Shown here piece by piece: positions 15,252 to 23,467 of a stretch of 28,774 nt of DNA (its first letter is position 1; the number at the start of each line of letters is the position of its first letter). The notes under the pieces are model-generated. The model was not told where the DNA came from and ran no database searches. It saw only the letters and a program-made list of their open reading frames with translations. The stretch comes from Oscillospiraceae bacterium (GTDB lineage Bacteria; Bacillota; Clostridia; Oscillospirales; Ruminococcaceae). A program made the translations under genes and the position numbers. The stretch covers positions 1 to 28,774 of the forward strand of contig JAIDPG010000286.1 of NCBI GenBank assembly GCA_029062865.1, written 5' to 3'.

Positions 15252-16084
15252 TAGTAATGCTTTTTGCTGCGAATGAGAGCGGCGGCTGCGTAAATAATCG
15301 CGGAGACAAGCGCGATCGTCGCTGTCAGAATAAATGTATCGAGCTGAGCTTCAAACTCCGCATAAATAACGTGCGGCTCGCCGTTGTATTCAAACGGCAT
15401 ACGCACCCCCGCGATAACAAGGCTCGGAGCGAACGCGAAGAGCATAAACAGCGGCGGCTTCAGAGAACATTCCTCCTTGTAGATTTTCATCAGCTTTGCC
15501 GCGCCGAAACCTATCGGGAGAAACAAAACCGCCGATATGATAAGCGTATTGACAGCCTGCCGAGCCAATGCCGACGATATGTTCGGCTTTATAACGAACG
15601 AGATGATCAAGCCGATCGGACTGAACAACAGCCGGTTCAGACTCTGCAAAATCGCCGCGCCGCAAACACCGAGCAGAACGATAGCCGCCGCTTTGTTCGG
15701 GCTTTTCTCTCCGCGCCCTCCTACCGAGACCCATATCACCGTGCTTATTATTAAACATATTGTAACTGCGTTGCACAAAAATGAAATAAACAGACCCGTT
15801 AATCCCAAATTGAGCACGAACACCCCAAAGACCGCCGTAACGACAACCGGCGGCAGGAGCGTGCAAAGGAAGAATTTCTTTTTCGTGAAACCATACGTAA
15901 GCAGAAAAAATCGCCAAACAAAAAACAGCGGCGTGGGAAGCGCGGCAAGAAAAAGTACGCTCTTGACGACAGCCCCGACATTGCTTTGAGCGTCGAACAT
16001 AGAAATAAGCGCCACCCAAGCTCCCGCAAAATACGCCAGAGCGTTTAAAATGATGAGTGAAATTATTGCGAATATTTTTTTCAT
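15248..16084 (-). CDS. Seven-helix membrane protein, paralogue array 2
   Basis: 278 residues with about seven to eight hydrophobic segments. It is clearly a paralogue of the next protein upstream (16121-16999): shared blocks are MK.FAIISLI.LNAL, FFLCTLLPP versus FYLCTLLPP, ILLGVCG, CSLKPPLFML.AFAPSL and the C-terminus LIRSKKHYY. The array's AFAP motif lies near residue 220. ATG 16084 has TGGAGG upstream, and the more distal in-frame start has none. The conserved Cys-Thr-Leu-Leu-Pro-Pro and Leu-Lys-Pro-Pro motifs look functional, but I know no family with them. Confidence 0.82.
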   Translation of the reverse strand: MKKIFAIISLIILNALAYFAGAWVALISMFDAQSNVGAVVKSVLFLAALPTPLFFVWRFFLLTYGFTKKKFFLCTLLPPVVVTAVFGVFVLNLGLTGLFISFLCNAVTICLIISTVIWVSVGGRGEKSPNKAAAIVLLGVCGAAILQSLNRLLFSPIGLIISFVIKPNISSALARQAVNTLIISAVLFLPIGFGAAKLMKIYKEECSLKPPLFMLFAFAPSLVIAGVRMPFEYNGEPHVIYAEFEAQLDTFILTATIALVSAIIYAAAALIRSKKHYY

Positions 16085-16120
16085 TGTGAGACCTCCAAAA
16101 GCGAATTGCAACACGGTTTG

Positions 16121-16999
16121 TCAACAATAATGCCTTTTGCTGCGTATTAGTGCGGATATTGCGTATATTATTGCGGAAACAATAGCGACTATCGCCGTGA
16201 AAATCACGGTTTCAAGCCGATCGGTGAAATTGTTGAAGAAATAATAGTACTCGTAGATTCTTGAATACTGCGCCGCCATCAGCACGCCCGAAATAAGCAG
16301 CGTCGGCGCGAACGCGAGGAGCATAAACAGCGGCGGCTTCAGGGAATACTTTTCACGGTAAAACCTCATAAGCGTGGCGACCCCGAACCCGAGCGGAACC
16401 GCCGGCACGGCGGAGACACAGAGGATTTCAAGCGAATCCGAAACAATTCTCGGCATTTCACCGGAGCGAATCGTCACAACAAGTCCCGAAAACGGGAACT
16501 CCAGCAGCCCGCGCAGCCTGCTGAAAATTATCGTTCCGCAAACGCCGAGCAGAATGATCGCCCAGACCTTTTTCGCGCGGTCGCTTTTGACGAGCTCGCA
16601 AAACATCGTCCAAAGCAATATGTCGATTGTCAAAACAAACGTCGCGGCACTGTTCGCCATGATCAGCGCGATAAGCGCCAAGCCGGCATAGCCGCCGTTT
16701 TGCGAGCCGACAGACCCCAATTGAACCACCATTACAATGTTCAGCACCGACGATATAATAAACGGCGGCAAAAGCGTGCACAGATAGAAATTCAGCTTTC
16801 TGAAGCCGTATACGTCGCGAAACACGCCCCACACAAGCGCCAGCGGCGCGGGAACTGCCGCAAGGTAAATCGCGCTCCGCCACAGAAACGCGCCAATACT
16901 GTTACCGCCCTCGCCGGAGCTGAACGCCGCGCAGATTCCCGCGAAGAACACCAGAGCGTTTAAAACGATGAGTGAAATTATTGCGAATGTTCTTTTCAT
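16121..16999 (-). CDS. Seven-helix membrane protein, paralogue array 1
   Basis: 292 residues, paralogous to 15248-16084 across the whole length, ending in LIRSKRHYC. It shares the CTLLPP, LGVCG and KPPLFML.AFAP motifs. The ATG at 16999 follows TTTTGGAG, and an in-frame TTG 12 bases upstream overlaps that ribosome site, so it is rejected. It is the most upstream member of the array. Its stop region keeps a TTGACA, as in its paralogue, but no matching -10 follows at the right spacing here. Function unknown. Confidence 0.82.
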   Translation of the reverse strand: MKRTFAIISLIVLNALVFFAGICAAFSSGEGGNSIGAFLWRSAIYLAAVPAPLALVWGVFRDVYGFRKLNFYLCTLLPPFIISSVLNIVMVVQLGSVGSQNGGYAGLALIALIMANSAATFVLTIDILLWTMFCELVKSDRAKKVWAIILLGVCGTIIFSRLRGLLEFPFSGLVVTIRSGEMPRIVSDSLEILCVSAVPAVPLGFGVATLMRFYREKYSLKPPLFMLLAFAPTLLISGVLMAAQYSRIYEYYYFFNNFTDRLETVIFTAIVAIVSAIIYAISALIRSKRHYC

Positions 17000-17072
17000 T
17001 ATCTTCTCCAAAAGCTTTTATCTTTGGTTATCCCCGCCTTCGGTCGGGAAAACCGCGAATTGATATACAAAA

Positions 17073-17095
17073 CGCCGCGACTGGAAGCCGCGGCG
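17073..17095 (-). terminator. Terminator of the sugar ABC ATPase gene
   Basis: A 7-bp GC stem (CGCCGCG with CGCGGCG) with a nine-base loop, followed on the minus strand by TTTTGTAT. It sits 20 bp after the ATPase stop codon. Confidence 0.75.
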
Positions 17096-17114
17096 AAATG
17101 TGTTAGAAATTCAA

Positions 17115-18248
17115 TTAGTTGAACAGAGCGTGCTCGTCGTTCGGGTCGAACAGGTGAACCTTGTTCGGGTCGATCGCAAGCTTGATGCTGTCGCCGGGGC
17201 GAGCGGGGCATCTCGGAGATACGCGCGCGGTGAGCGGCATACCCTCGCAGGTGATGTAAAGATACGTCTCCGCGCCGAGCATTTCGCTTACGTCTACGTC
17301 CGCCTCGATGATACCGGTCTTAGCCGCCGAGAGGAACATCTCCTCGTCGTGAATGTTCTCGGGACGAATACCCAAAACAACTTCCTTATCAACATAGTAC
17401 TTAAGAGCGTCGTTGTCCGCCTTGCCTGCGGGAAGCTCGATATAGAACTTCTTGCCCTTGCCGGCTTCAGCGCCGAACTCTACGGTGAACTTGCCGTCCT
17501 GCATAACCAGCTTCGCGTTGATGAAGTTCATCTGCGGAGAGCCGATAAAGCCCGCAACGAACTTGTTGCAAGGAGAATCATAAAGGTTGATCGGGCTGTC
17601 GATCTGCTGGATGTAGCCGTCCTTCATAACAACGATACGGTCACCCATCGTCATAGCCTCGGTCTGGTCGTGCGTTACGTAAATGAACGTCGTGCCGAGC
17701 TTCTTGTGGAGCTTAGCAAGCTCGGTTCTCATCTGAGCACGGAGCTTAGCGTCGAGGTTGGAAAGCGGCTCGTCAAGCAAGAATACCTGCGGGTCGCGGA
17801 CGATAGCACGACCGAGCGCAACACGCTGTCTCTGACCGCCGGACAAAGCCTTCGGCTTTCTGTCGAGCAGGTGAGCGATATCGAGGATCTGTGCAGCCTC
17901 TTCTACAAGCTTCTTGATCTGCTCCTTGGGAACCTTGCGGAGCTTAAGACCGAACGCCATATTGTCGAATACGGTCATGTGAGGATACAGAGCGTAGTTC
18001 TGGAAAACCATCGCGATATCTCTGTCCTTGGGAGCAACGTCGTTTACAAGGCGGTCGCCGATGAACAGCTCGCCCTCGGAGATCTCCTCAAGACCCGCGA
18101 TCATACGAAGGGTCGTGGACTTACCGCATCCGGAAGGACCTACGAATACAATAAACTCCTTATCCTTGATGTTCATTGTGAAGTCCGATACAGCGGTTAC
18201 GCCGCCGGGGTAACGCTTGTAAATGCCTCTTGCCGATAAACTTGCCAT
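17115..18248 (-). CDS. ugpC: ABC transporter ATPase, MsmX/UgpC type
   Basis: A 377-residue ATPase of carbohydrate ABC importers. Walker A is at 37-45 (GPSGCGKST), the Q-loop is in MVFQNYALYPH, the signature is LSGGQRQR near 135, Walker B and the catalytic Glu are in VFLLDEPLSNLD, and the H-loop is THDQ. The C-terminal 130 or so residues are the MalK-type TOBE domain (GIRPENI). No permease or binding-protein gene is adjacent. In Firmicutes such lone ATPases (MsmX) energise several sugar importers encoded elsewhere. AGGAGG precedes the ATG. The symbol is by family resemblance, and msmX or msmK would be equally fair. Confidence 0.95.
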   Translation of the reverse strand: MASLSARGIYKRYPGGVTAVSDFTMNIKDKEFIVFVGPSGCGKSTTLRMIAGLEEISEGELFIGDRLVNDVAPKDRDIAMVFQNYALYPHMTVFDNMAFGLKLRKVPKEQIKKLVEEAAQILDIAHLLDRKPKALSGGQRQRVALGRAIVRDPQVFLLDEPLSNLDAKLRAQMRTELAKLHKKLGTTFIYVTHDQTEAMTMGDRIVVMKDGYIQQIDSPINLYDSPCNKFVAGFIGSPQMNFINAKLVMQDGKFTVEFGAEAGKGKKFYIELPAGKADNDALKYYVDKEVVLGIRPENIHDEEMFLSAAKTGIIEADVDVSEMLGAETYLYITCEGMPLTARVSPRCPARPGDSIKLAIDPNKVHLFDPNDEHALFN

Positions 18249-18593
18249 TTATTATTACCTCCTGATGTAACTTAATTTGAACGGTGACCTTGACACAAGA
18301 ACACACGTTCGCATTTTTTCGCTAATAATATTCTACCAAAATAACAAGCAAAATAAAAGAGCCTAAACTAACAAATATTTCACGCCGCCTTTATATATTT
18401 TCACCAACGACAACAAAACCGACTTAAAATTTTGCGTTTTTGCTCGTCATTTTGCACAAAAAATACCTCAAAATGACTATGGCGACAATGTCAGAGCCAA
18501 ATTTTTGGCGTTTCCCACAAAGAAGCCGCGGCGATTTTGGTGATAATGGCACAATATATTGTATAGTTGGATCGGGGGTTATGCGGGTTGGCG
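18249..18593. other. Intergenic leader and spacer, no gene seen
   Basis: AT-rich sequence upstream of the leftward ATPase gene that must carry its promoter, though no hexamer pair with good spacing stood out. Near 18472-18515 there is a stretch (GACTATGG...ATGTCAG) vaguely like the distal flank of the class 2 repeat, and a small palindrome GCCAAATTTTTGGC. These may be decayed repeat remnants. No supported coding frame. Confidence 0.35.
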
Positions 18594-19106
18594 CGTTGAT
18601 TTGTACTGTTTTTATGCGGTTTGATTACACTAACTGTCTCGTTTTATTTTAAAGTCGCGAAAAAACGTGCAGTCGAGCTTCGCTCGACTGCACTAGCCGC
18701 CTGCTTAGGTTCCGCTTCGCTCCACCTAAGCAGGCGCTTTTTTCGCGACGCGGGTCTGAGGGCGCGCTGACGGGCTCGGAATGCGACTTTAATGCGATTT
18801 GGTTGTGAATTGCGAGCCTTTTTTTGCGGTCTTGACACGTTGATTTGTGCCGTTTTTATGCGGTTTGATTACACTAACTGTCTCGTTTTATTTTAAAGTC
18901 GCGAAAAAACGTGCAGTCGAGCTTCGCTCGACTGCACTAGCCGCCTGCTTAGGTTCCGCTTCGCTCCACCTAAGCAGGCGCTTTTTTCGCGACGCGGGTC
19001 TGAGGGCGCGCTGACGGGCTCGGAATGCGACTTTAATGCGATTTGGTTGTGAATTGCGAGCCTTTTTTTGCGGTCTTGACGCGTTGATTTGTGCCGTTTT
19101 TATGCG
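18594..19106 (+). repeat. 244-bp tandem repeat, two full copies plus partial third (class 3)
   Basis: Unit 1 is 18594-18837, unit 2 is 18838-19081, and a third copy stops after about 25 bp at 19106. The two full units are almost identical, differing at only a few bases. Each holds a three-armed palindrome. In unit 1 the outer stem is 12 bp (GTCGCGAAAAAA 18654-18665 with 18738-18749). Hairpin 1 is a perfect 12 bp with a TTC loop (18667-18678/18682-18693), and hairpin 2 is a perfect 12 bp (18699-18710/18724-18735) with a 13-base loop. A further TTAAAGTCGC/GCGACTTTAA pair surrounds these. The long open frames in both copies are by-products of the repeat. Confidence 0.93.
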
Positions 19107-19189
19107 CCGGTTATGTTGATCGTTTCGTATATTTCCCCGCCCGCGCGAATATAATTTACGGACAAGATCATCTATAGGAGGGCTATTCC

Positions 19190-19633
19190 ATGAAAACAAA
19201 AAAGCGCACGGGGAAATTTGTGATCATCGGCATTGTTATGCTTATTCTGCTGGGGGTGTGGGCTATTGTCCGCGCGAACGCGCCTGGCGATTTGCGGCCG
19301 GACGGCTCCACTGCCGAAAAGCGCATCGAGTTTATCCGCTCATTCGGGTGGGACGTCGGGATAGCGCCGACAAGCATCACCGAGATACGTATACCCTCGC
19401 GCTTCGACGAGGCTTACGAGAGCTACAACGCTATCCAGCGGGAGCAGGGCTTTGACCTGCGCAGGTACAAGGCTTGCTATTGCTACAAGTATACCTACGA
19501 CATCGAGAACTACGCCGAGCCCTCGCCCGTGCCGATCTGCGCTTCGCTTATCGTCTGCGAGGGCAAGATAATCGGCGCGGATATTTCCTCGTCCGAAGCG
19601 GACGGGCTTGTTACCGTTCTTGTAAAAAAGTAG
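19190..19633 (+). CDS. DUF4830-like secreted or membrane-anchored protein
   Basis: 147 residues. A basic N-terminus (MKTKKRTGK) and one hydrophobic helix at about 10-28 suggest a membrane anchor or uncleaved signal, with the remainder outside. The body matches the DUF4830 pattern as I remember it: RIEFIRSFGWDV, a P....EI.IP..FDE.Y..YN..Q..QGFDL core, and KYTYDIENY then a C-terminal GKIIGADISS strand pair. No enzymatic role is known for this family. ATAGGAGGG precedes the ATG. It lies just downstream of the 244-bp tandem repeat and upstream of an independently promoted transglutaminase-like gene. Confidence 0.8.
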   Translation: MKTKKRTGKFVIIGIVMLILLGVWAIVRANAPGDLRPDGSTAEKRIEFIRSFGWDVGIAPTSITEIRIPSRFDEAYESYNAIQREQGFDLRRYKACYCYKYTYDIENYAEPSPVPICASLIVCEGKIIGADISSSEADGLVTVLVKK

Positions 19634-19636
19634 CGG

Positions 19637-19665
19637 TTGACTTTTTGGAAAAAAAGTTGTATAAT
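19637..19665 (+). promoter_or_regulatory. Promoter of transglutaminase/PHP operon
   Basis: TTGACT at 19637-19642 and TATAAT at 19660-19665 have a 17-bp spacer and begin four bases after the upstream stop codon. Transcription should start near 19672, which rules out the ATG at 19664 as the start of the next gene and leaves a leader of about 100 nt. Confidence 0.85.
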
Positions 19666-19685
19666 GAGTTTTATAAGAGTATTTT

Positions 19686-19749
19686 CTTCATATTTTCCCC
19701 GCACGCTGCCGGATAAATATGAAGCGGGGAGCTTTTCGGATGATCCCCG
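19686..19749 (+). promoter_or_regulatory. Structured leader with competing or pseudoknotted pairings
   Basis: CTTCATATTT (19686-19695) is perfectly complementary to AAATATGAAG (19715-19724). The loop contains CCCCGC (19697-19702), complementary to GCGGGG (19724-19729), giving an A-B-A'-B' order typical of an H-type pseudoknot. The same G-run can instead pair with TCCCCG (19744-19749). Such mutually exclusive pairings upstream of a start codon are typical of cis-regulatory RNA. I could not match it to a known riboswitch. Confidence 0.5.
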
Positions 19750-19768
19750 TGGGAATTACATAAAGAAG

Positions 19769-20947
19769 GTGTTTCTTATAAAACATAAACTCATTATAAC
19801 GATAACGTTGTGCGTTTCGCTGCTTGCTGGGTGCGAAAACAGCGAGACAAGCTCCGCGGCTTCGGGGCGCGTTATCCCGTTTGAATCGAACACTCAGGTC
19901 ATTTCCCGCCCCGAAGTGCCGGCTGTCTCGAGCGCGGCGAGCACGGCAAGCGCCCCGGAGAGCGTTCCCGCAACGCCGCCGGATTTCTCGGTCTCCGAGC
20001 GGACAGGGACGTTTTACTTCTGCAAAAGCCCCGCAAATCCCGTAACGGTGACGTTCGGTGACAACGTGATCACCGTCGTGGCGGAGGGCGACGCGGTTGC
20101 GGGAGTTCAGCAGGGCTCGCACGCAATGCGCATTTCGCGCGAAATCGGCGCGGGCGTAACCACCTACACGCTGACTCCCAAATCCGAAAACCTGAACGGG
20201 AAATACGGCTGTTTTTACATAATCGACAAGAACAACTACCTCGGCGAAATGTGGTTCTCGATAAAGGACGGCAAGATCGCCGCGCCCGCGCTTCGAGAGC
20301 TCGCGGAGAACAATCAAAGCGTGCTGGATTCCGTCGTGGATTCCTCGCCGGCGAGAGTCGCGCAGGCAATGACAATGGACGGCAGCACCGACAAGATCCC
20401 CGAGATCTGGGCAGAGATCGAGAAAATCTCCAACGAAATCTGCGACGGCATTGACGACGACTACGAAAAGCTCCGCGCGATAGCCGACTGGGTCAGCGAC
20501 AACACCTATTATGACCGCCCCGCCGTGTCGCGCGGCGAGCCGCCGTCCTGCCTTACGCTTGAATATGTACTAAACAACAAATCCGGCATTTGCGGCAGCT
20601 ACGCGAATATGACCGCGGCGCTCTGCAACGCCCAAGGCATCCGCTGCATCAGCATCACCGGCAAGGCGCTTATCGACGGCAACAACTACCTCAACACGAA
20701 CCTCGAGGGCGGGCTGCATGAGTGGAATGTCGCCGAGATCAACGGACGGCAGATAATCGTAGACAGCTGCTGGATGAGCGCGAACAATTTAAGCTACGGC
20801 GGTAACTATACGCATAAGGACAATGTCTGGAAGTGGTTCGACACCGGCGATGAGATCTTCGCGGTGGATCATCAGGCGAAAACCGCCGAGTATAAGGATT
20901 TTAAAACAGTTGCGGAAAATATCACGAAACAGAGGAACACGCAATGA
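19769..20947 (+). CDS. Transglutaminase-like lipoprotein
   Basis: About 392 residues from GTG 19769. A lipoprotein signal peptide ends in LLAGC, with the lipidated Cys near residue 22, followed by a Ser/Ala/Pro-rich linker. A transglutaminase-like cysteine-protease domain lies in the C-terminal 200 residues: nucleophile in SGICGSYANM, His in LHEWNVAE and Asp in IIVDSCWM. It would act at the cell surface, cleaving or cross-linking peptides or remodelling the wall. The start is uncertain: the GTG has AAGAAG directly against it, whereas ATA at 19778 has AGAAGG at ideal distance. The stop overlaps the next gene's ATG by four bases (ATGA). Confidence 0.85.
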   Translation: MFLIKHKLIITITLCVSLLAGCENSETSSAASGRVIPFESNTQVISRPEVPAVSSAASTASAPESVPATPPDFSVSERTGTFYFCKSPANPVTVTFGDNVITVVAEGDAVAGVQQGSHAMRISREIGAGVTTYTLTPKSENLNGKYGCFYIIDKNNYLGEMWFSIKDGKIAAPALRELAENNQSVLDSVVDSSPARVAQAMTMDGSTDKIPEIWAEIEKISNEICDGIDDDYEKLRAIADWVSDNTYYDRPAVSRGEPPSCLTLEYVLNNKSGICGSYANMTAALCNAQGIRCISITGKALIDGNNYLNTNLEGGLHEWNVAEINGRQIIVDSCWMSANNLSYGGNYTHKDNVWKWFDTGDEIFAVDHQAKTAEYKDFKTVAENITKQRNTQ

Positions 20948-21735
20948 TAACAGCGGACGTACATACACACTCGTCGTTTTCGACAGACAGCTCCGAGCCT
21001 CTTAGGGAGCTTGCTTCGGCGGCTCTCGAAAAGGGCTTGAAAACGCTTTGTATTACCGAGCACCACGATTTCGATTATCCGGAACCCGGCGAATTCCTGC
21101 TGGACGTTCCCGCGTATCACGCGGAGCTTTTGCGCGTTCGCGGGAATTTTTCGGGGCGGCTTGAAATACTTTTCGGCGTGGAGCTCGGACTTCTTGATTA
21201 CGCCGCGCCGCGATTGTCCGAATTCGCGAAAAGTGTCGAATTCGACTTCATAATCGGCTCGGCGCACCAGATCGATGATCTCGACCCGTATTATCCCGAA
21301 TACTTTGACAAAATGGGCGACAAAAACGGCATCTCGCACTTTTTCGACGTGATGCTGAGCTCTATAAAGGCGTTCGACGATTTTGACGTTCTCGGGCACT
21401 TGGATTATATCGTGCGCTATTCCCACGCGAAAAGCTACGAGCCGCTTGATTTCCGCGAGGTCATCGACGAGATACTGAAAGCCGTGATCTCAAAGGGCAA
21501 GGGCATTGAGATAAACACGGCGGGCGTTGGAAAGCTCGGCTATCCGCACCCGCACCCGTTTGTGCTGAAGCGCTACAAGGAGCTCGGCGGCGAGATAGTA
21601 ACAATAGGCTCCGACGCACACGACCGAACGCGCGTCGCCGCGGATTTTCAACAAGCCGAGCAGTCGCTCCTTGACGCGGGATTTCGGCATTACGCCGTGT
21701 TCAGAAAAAGAAAACCGACTTTCTATTCAATATAA
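20944..21735 (+). CDS. PHP-family histidinol-phosphatase-like protein
   Basis: 263 residues with the metal-binding PHP motifs in order: DVHTHSSFSTDS (5-16), TEHHDF, GVELG, GSAHQID, LGHLDYIVRY, GIEINTAG and IGSDAH. The HisJ/HisK-type phosphatase removes phosphate from L-histidinol phosphate in histidine synthesis, but no his genes are nearby and PHP proteins also act on other phosphoesters. It is translationally coupled to the transglutaminase-like lipoprotein by an ATGA overlap, an unusual pairing for a biosynthetic enzyme. A strong terminator follows. Confidence 0.9.
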   Translation: MITADVHTHSSFSTDSSEPLRELASAALEKGLKTLCITEHHDFDYPEPGEFLLDVPAYHAELLRVRGNFSGRLEILFGVELGLLDYAAPRLSEFAKSVEFDFIIGSAHQIDDLDPYYPEYFDKMGDKNGISHFFDVMLSSIKAFDDFDVLGHLDYIVRYSHAKSYEPLDFREVIDEILKAVISKGKGIEINTAGVGKLGYPHPHPFVLKRYKELGGEIVTIGSDAHDRTRVAADFQQAEQSLLDAGFRHYAVFRKRKPTFYSI

Positions 21736-21736
21736 A

Positions 21737-21770
21737 ATTCTCCCCGCCAAAGGCGGGGAGAATTTTTTTG
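21737..21770 (+). terminator. Strong terminator after PHP gene
   Basis: A perfect 12-bp stem (21737-21748 with 21752-21763) around an AAA loop, followed by TTTTTT. It starts two bases after the stop codon. Confidence 0.92.
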
Positions 21771-21829
21771 ATTGCCGCCGAAGGCGGCGTTCCAAAACTA
21801 TCAACTTTCAACTGTAAACTGTCAATTGT

Positions 21830-23218
21830 TTACAGCGGGACGAACGCGATGTCTCCGCCCTTAACGACTGCTCGCACTCTGTTCTCTACGGAGTTTACCT
21901 TAAGCACCGAGGAGTTTATTCTCAGCGTAACGCCGGGGTAGATCATTCGCTTTACCGCGACGAACAGGTTCTGCGTTAATTGAAGCGCCTGATCTATCTC
22001 TTCTATGCGGCGCTGGTTCGCGCGGACGGAATTTAAGATACGCAGGCGGTTGCGGCGCGCGTCGGTCTGCATCTGCTCGCGCTCCGGCGAGAGCTTCGCC
22101 TTCTTCGCGAGATCCGCAAGCGTAACAAGTATCTTGCCGAGCTGGTCAACTTGCTCGTTCATTGTGGTGTTTTCCTTTTCGAGCTTCTCACGCTCCTCGG
22201 ACAAAACCGCGTTGTTGCCAAGCGTGATGATCGTTTTCGTGTAGTTCTCCGAGCCGATGACGGAAGCCTCTATGCCGTTGAGCGCGGTGTATTTTCCGCC
22301 AACCATAACACCCTTGCCCGAAGCTATGATCTTGTCGCCCGCAAAGACCTCACCGCCGACGAAGGACGGGCTTTCAACGCTGCCTTCGGAGTTTATCGAG
22401 CTGTTCTCGCAAAAGCCGACCTTTACGTTGCCCTTGCTTACGAGCTTTGAGTTAATAAGCCCGATCTTTATCGAAACGTCGCCGTCCGCGATTATCTCCG
22501 CGCTTGTAACAAGCCCCATTATCGTAATGCTCCGCTTGGAAACCACGCGGAAGCCCTCGAAAACGTTGCCCTTTATCGTAACGTCGCCGATAAACTCAAT
22601 ATTGCCACTCGAAACGTCAACGTCGCCGTTTATTACGATTTTTTCCTCAACGACAAAGCCGCCGTTTTTGAAAACGAGGTTGCCGTTTATCTTCGCGACG
22701 ATCTGCGTATCGCCGTTTTCAAGCGCCGTTCCCGCGCCGACAACGTACTTCGCGGGCGTGCCCACTCTCTGCGGAACGTGCTTTCCGGTGATATCCGTGC
22801 CGGGCTCGCCCTCTGTCGGGAAGCTTATCTCCGCTATGGGCGTTCCCGCGACGATGTTGTTGATAAGTCCGAGGTTCTTGAAGTCAACAACGCCCTGCTC
22901 GTCCTCAACGGGCGCGATGTGCTTATCCTTGCTGAAATAATACTGGATAACGCCGTCGATCCCGTCGATGGGCGGCGTCCATTTCGCGGCGCAGATATTC
23001 TCGTTATAGCGCTTTTCATCAAGCGCTTTTCTTATCTCGTCCTCTTGAATTCCGTAAGAAATGAAATTCTCGTCCAGCGCCGCCATGATTTTCTCATACG
23101 TCATATCCATCCCGCCGTTTTCGGGCCGCGTAAAGGACACGAACGCGGTGGTGTGGTTCGGGTCTATGGACATCTCCACCACGGAGTTCACGGGTAATTT
23201 ATTATCAAAATCCGACAT
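21830..23218 (-). CDS. FapA-family (DUF342) protein
   Basis: 462 residues. The DUF342/FapA layout is clear: an N-terminal region with the GTPIAEISFPTEGEPGTDITGK segment, a central right-handed beta-helix of repeated short strands (GDVDVSSGNIEFIGDVTIKGNV, GDVSIKIGLINSKLVSKGNVKVGF), then a coiled-coil region (about 335-415, REKLEKENTTMNEQVDQLGK) and a short beta end. These proteins are soluble and probably polymer-forming or scaffold-like, and their biochemical role is poorly known. The start follows GTGAGGCGCTT. A TTGCAA-17-TATAAT promoter lies about 125 bp upstream. It appears monocistronic. Confidence 0.9.
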   Translation of the reverse strand: MSDFDNKLPVNSVVEMSIDPNHTTAFVSFTRPENGGMDMTYEKIMAALDENFISYGIQEDEIRKALDEKRYNENICAAKWTPPIDGIDGVIQYYFSKDKHIAPVEDEQGVVDFKNLGLINNIVAGTPIAEISFPTEGEPGTDITGKHVPQRVGTPAKYVVGAGTALENGDTQIVAKINGNLVFKNGGFVVEEKIVINGDVDVSSGNIEFIGDVTIKGNVFEGFRVVSKRSITIMGLVTSAEIIADGDVSIKIGLINSKLVSKGNVKVGFCENSSINSEGSVESPSFVGGEVFAGDKIIASGKGVMVGGKYTALNGIEASVIGSENYTKTIITLGNNAVLSEEREKLEKENTTMNEQVDQLGKILVTLADLAKKAKLSPEREQMQTDARRNRLRILNSVRANQRRIEEIDQALQLTQNLFVAVKRMIYPGVTLRINSSVLKVNSVENRVRAVVKGGDIAFVPL

Positions 23219-23344
23219 AAGCGCCTCACTTTCCCCGAAAACATCATCAAAAATATGCGACGTGTTCGGCGCGTTTTTTCTATTATAGCTACGCCCGAAA
23301 ATTCCCCAAAGATCATCGGCGGGTTACACTAATCCTTATAATAA

Positions 23345-23373
23345 ATTATAGCATATCGCGCGTGATTTTGCAA
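23345..23373 (-). promoter_or_regulatory. Promoter of FapA-family gene
   Basis: On the minus strand TTGCAA (23373-23368) and TATAAT (23350-23345) are 17 bp apart. The resulting leader is about 120 nt. A second TATAAT-like hexamer occurs closer to the gene near 23282-23287 but without a good -35. Confidence 0.75.
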
Positions 23374-23467
23374 CTGTGTTACAGAAATTTGGGGATTTTC
23401 CACAAAATGCCGCAGAGGAATTTGACATTCCGAACAGCAAATGACAAGCGACAGATTGATATTATGC

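Noticed and set aside
17100..18239. Plus-strand open frame of 379 codons opposite the ABC ATPase
   Set aside because: Mirrors the codon pattern of the ATPase gene, has no family motifs or ribosome site, and the minus strand encodes a full, recognisable ATPase.
18594..19106. CRISPR array
   Set aside because: Only two full units of 244 bp, with no short repeats or unique spacers and no cas genes nearby.
18644..19199. Two nearly identical minus-strand open frames that could be read as duplicated small genes
   Set aside because: They lie inside the 244-bp tandem repeat units and run through the palindromes. Composition is Arg/Ala/Lys-rich as expected of non-coding sequence.
19637..19768. Extended N-terminus for the transglutaminase-like lipoprotein from 19637 or 19664
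   Set aside because: The region contains a TTGACT-17-TATAAT promoter and a structured leader, and the lipoprotein signal peptide begins only near 19769.
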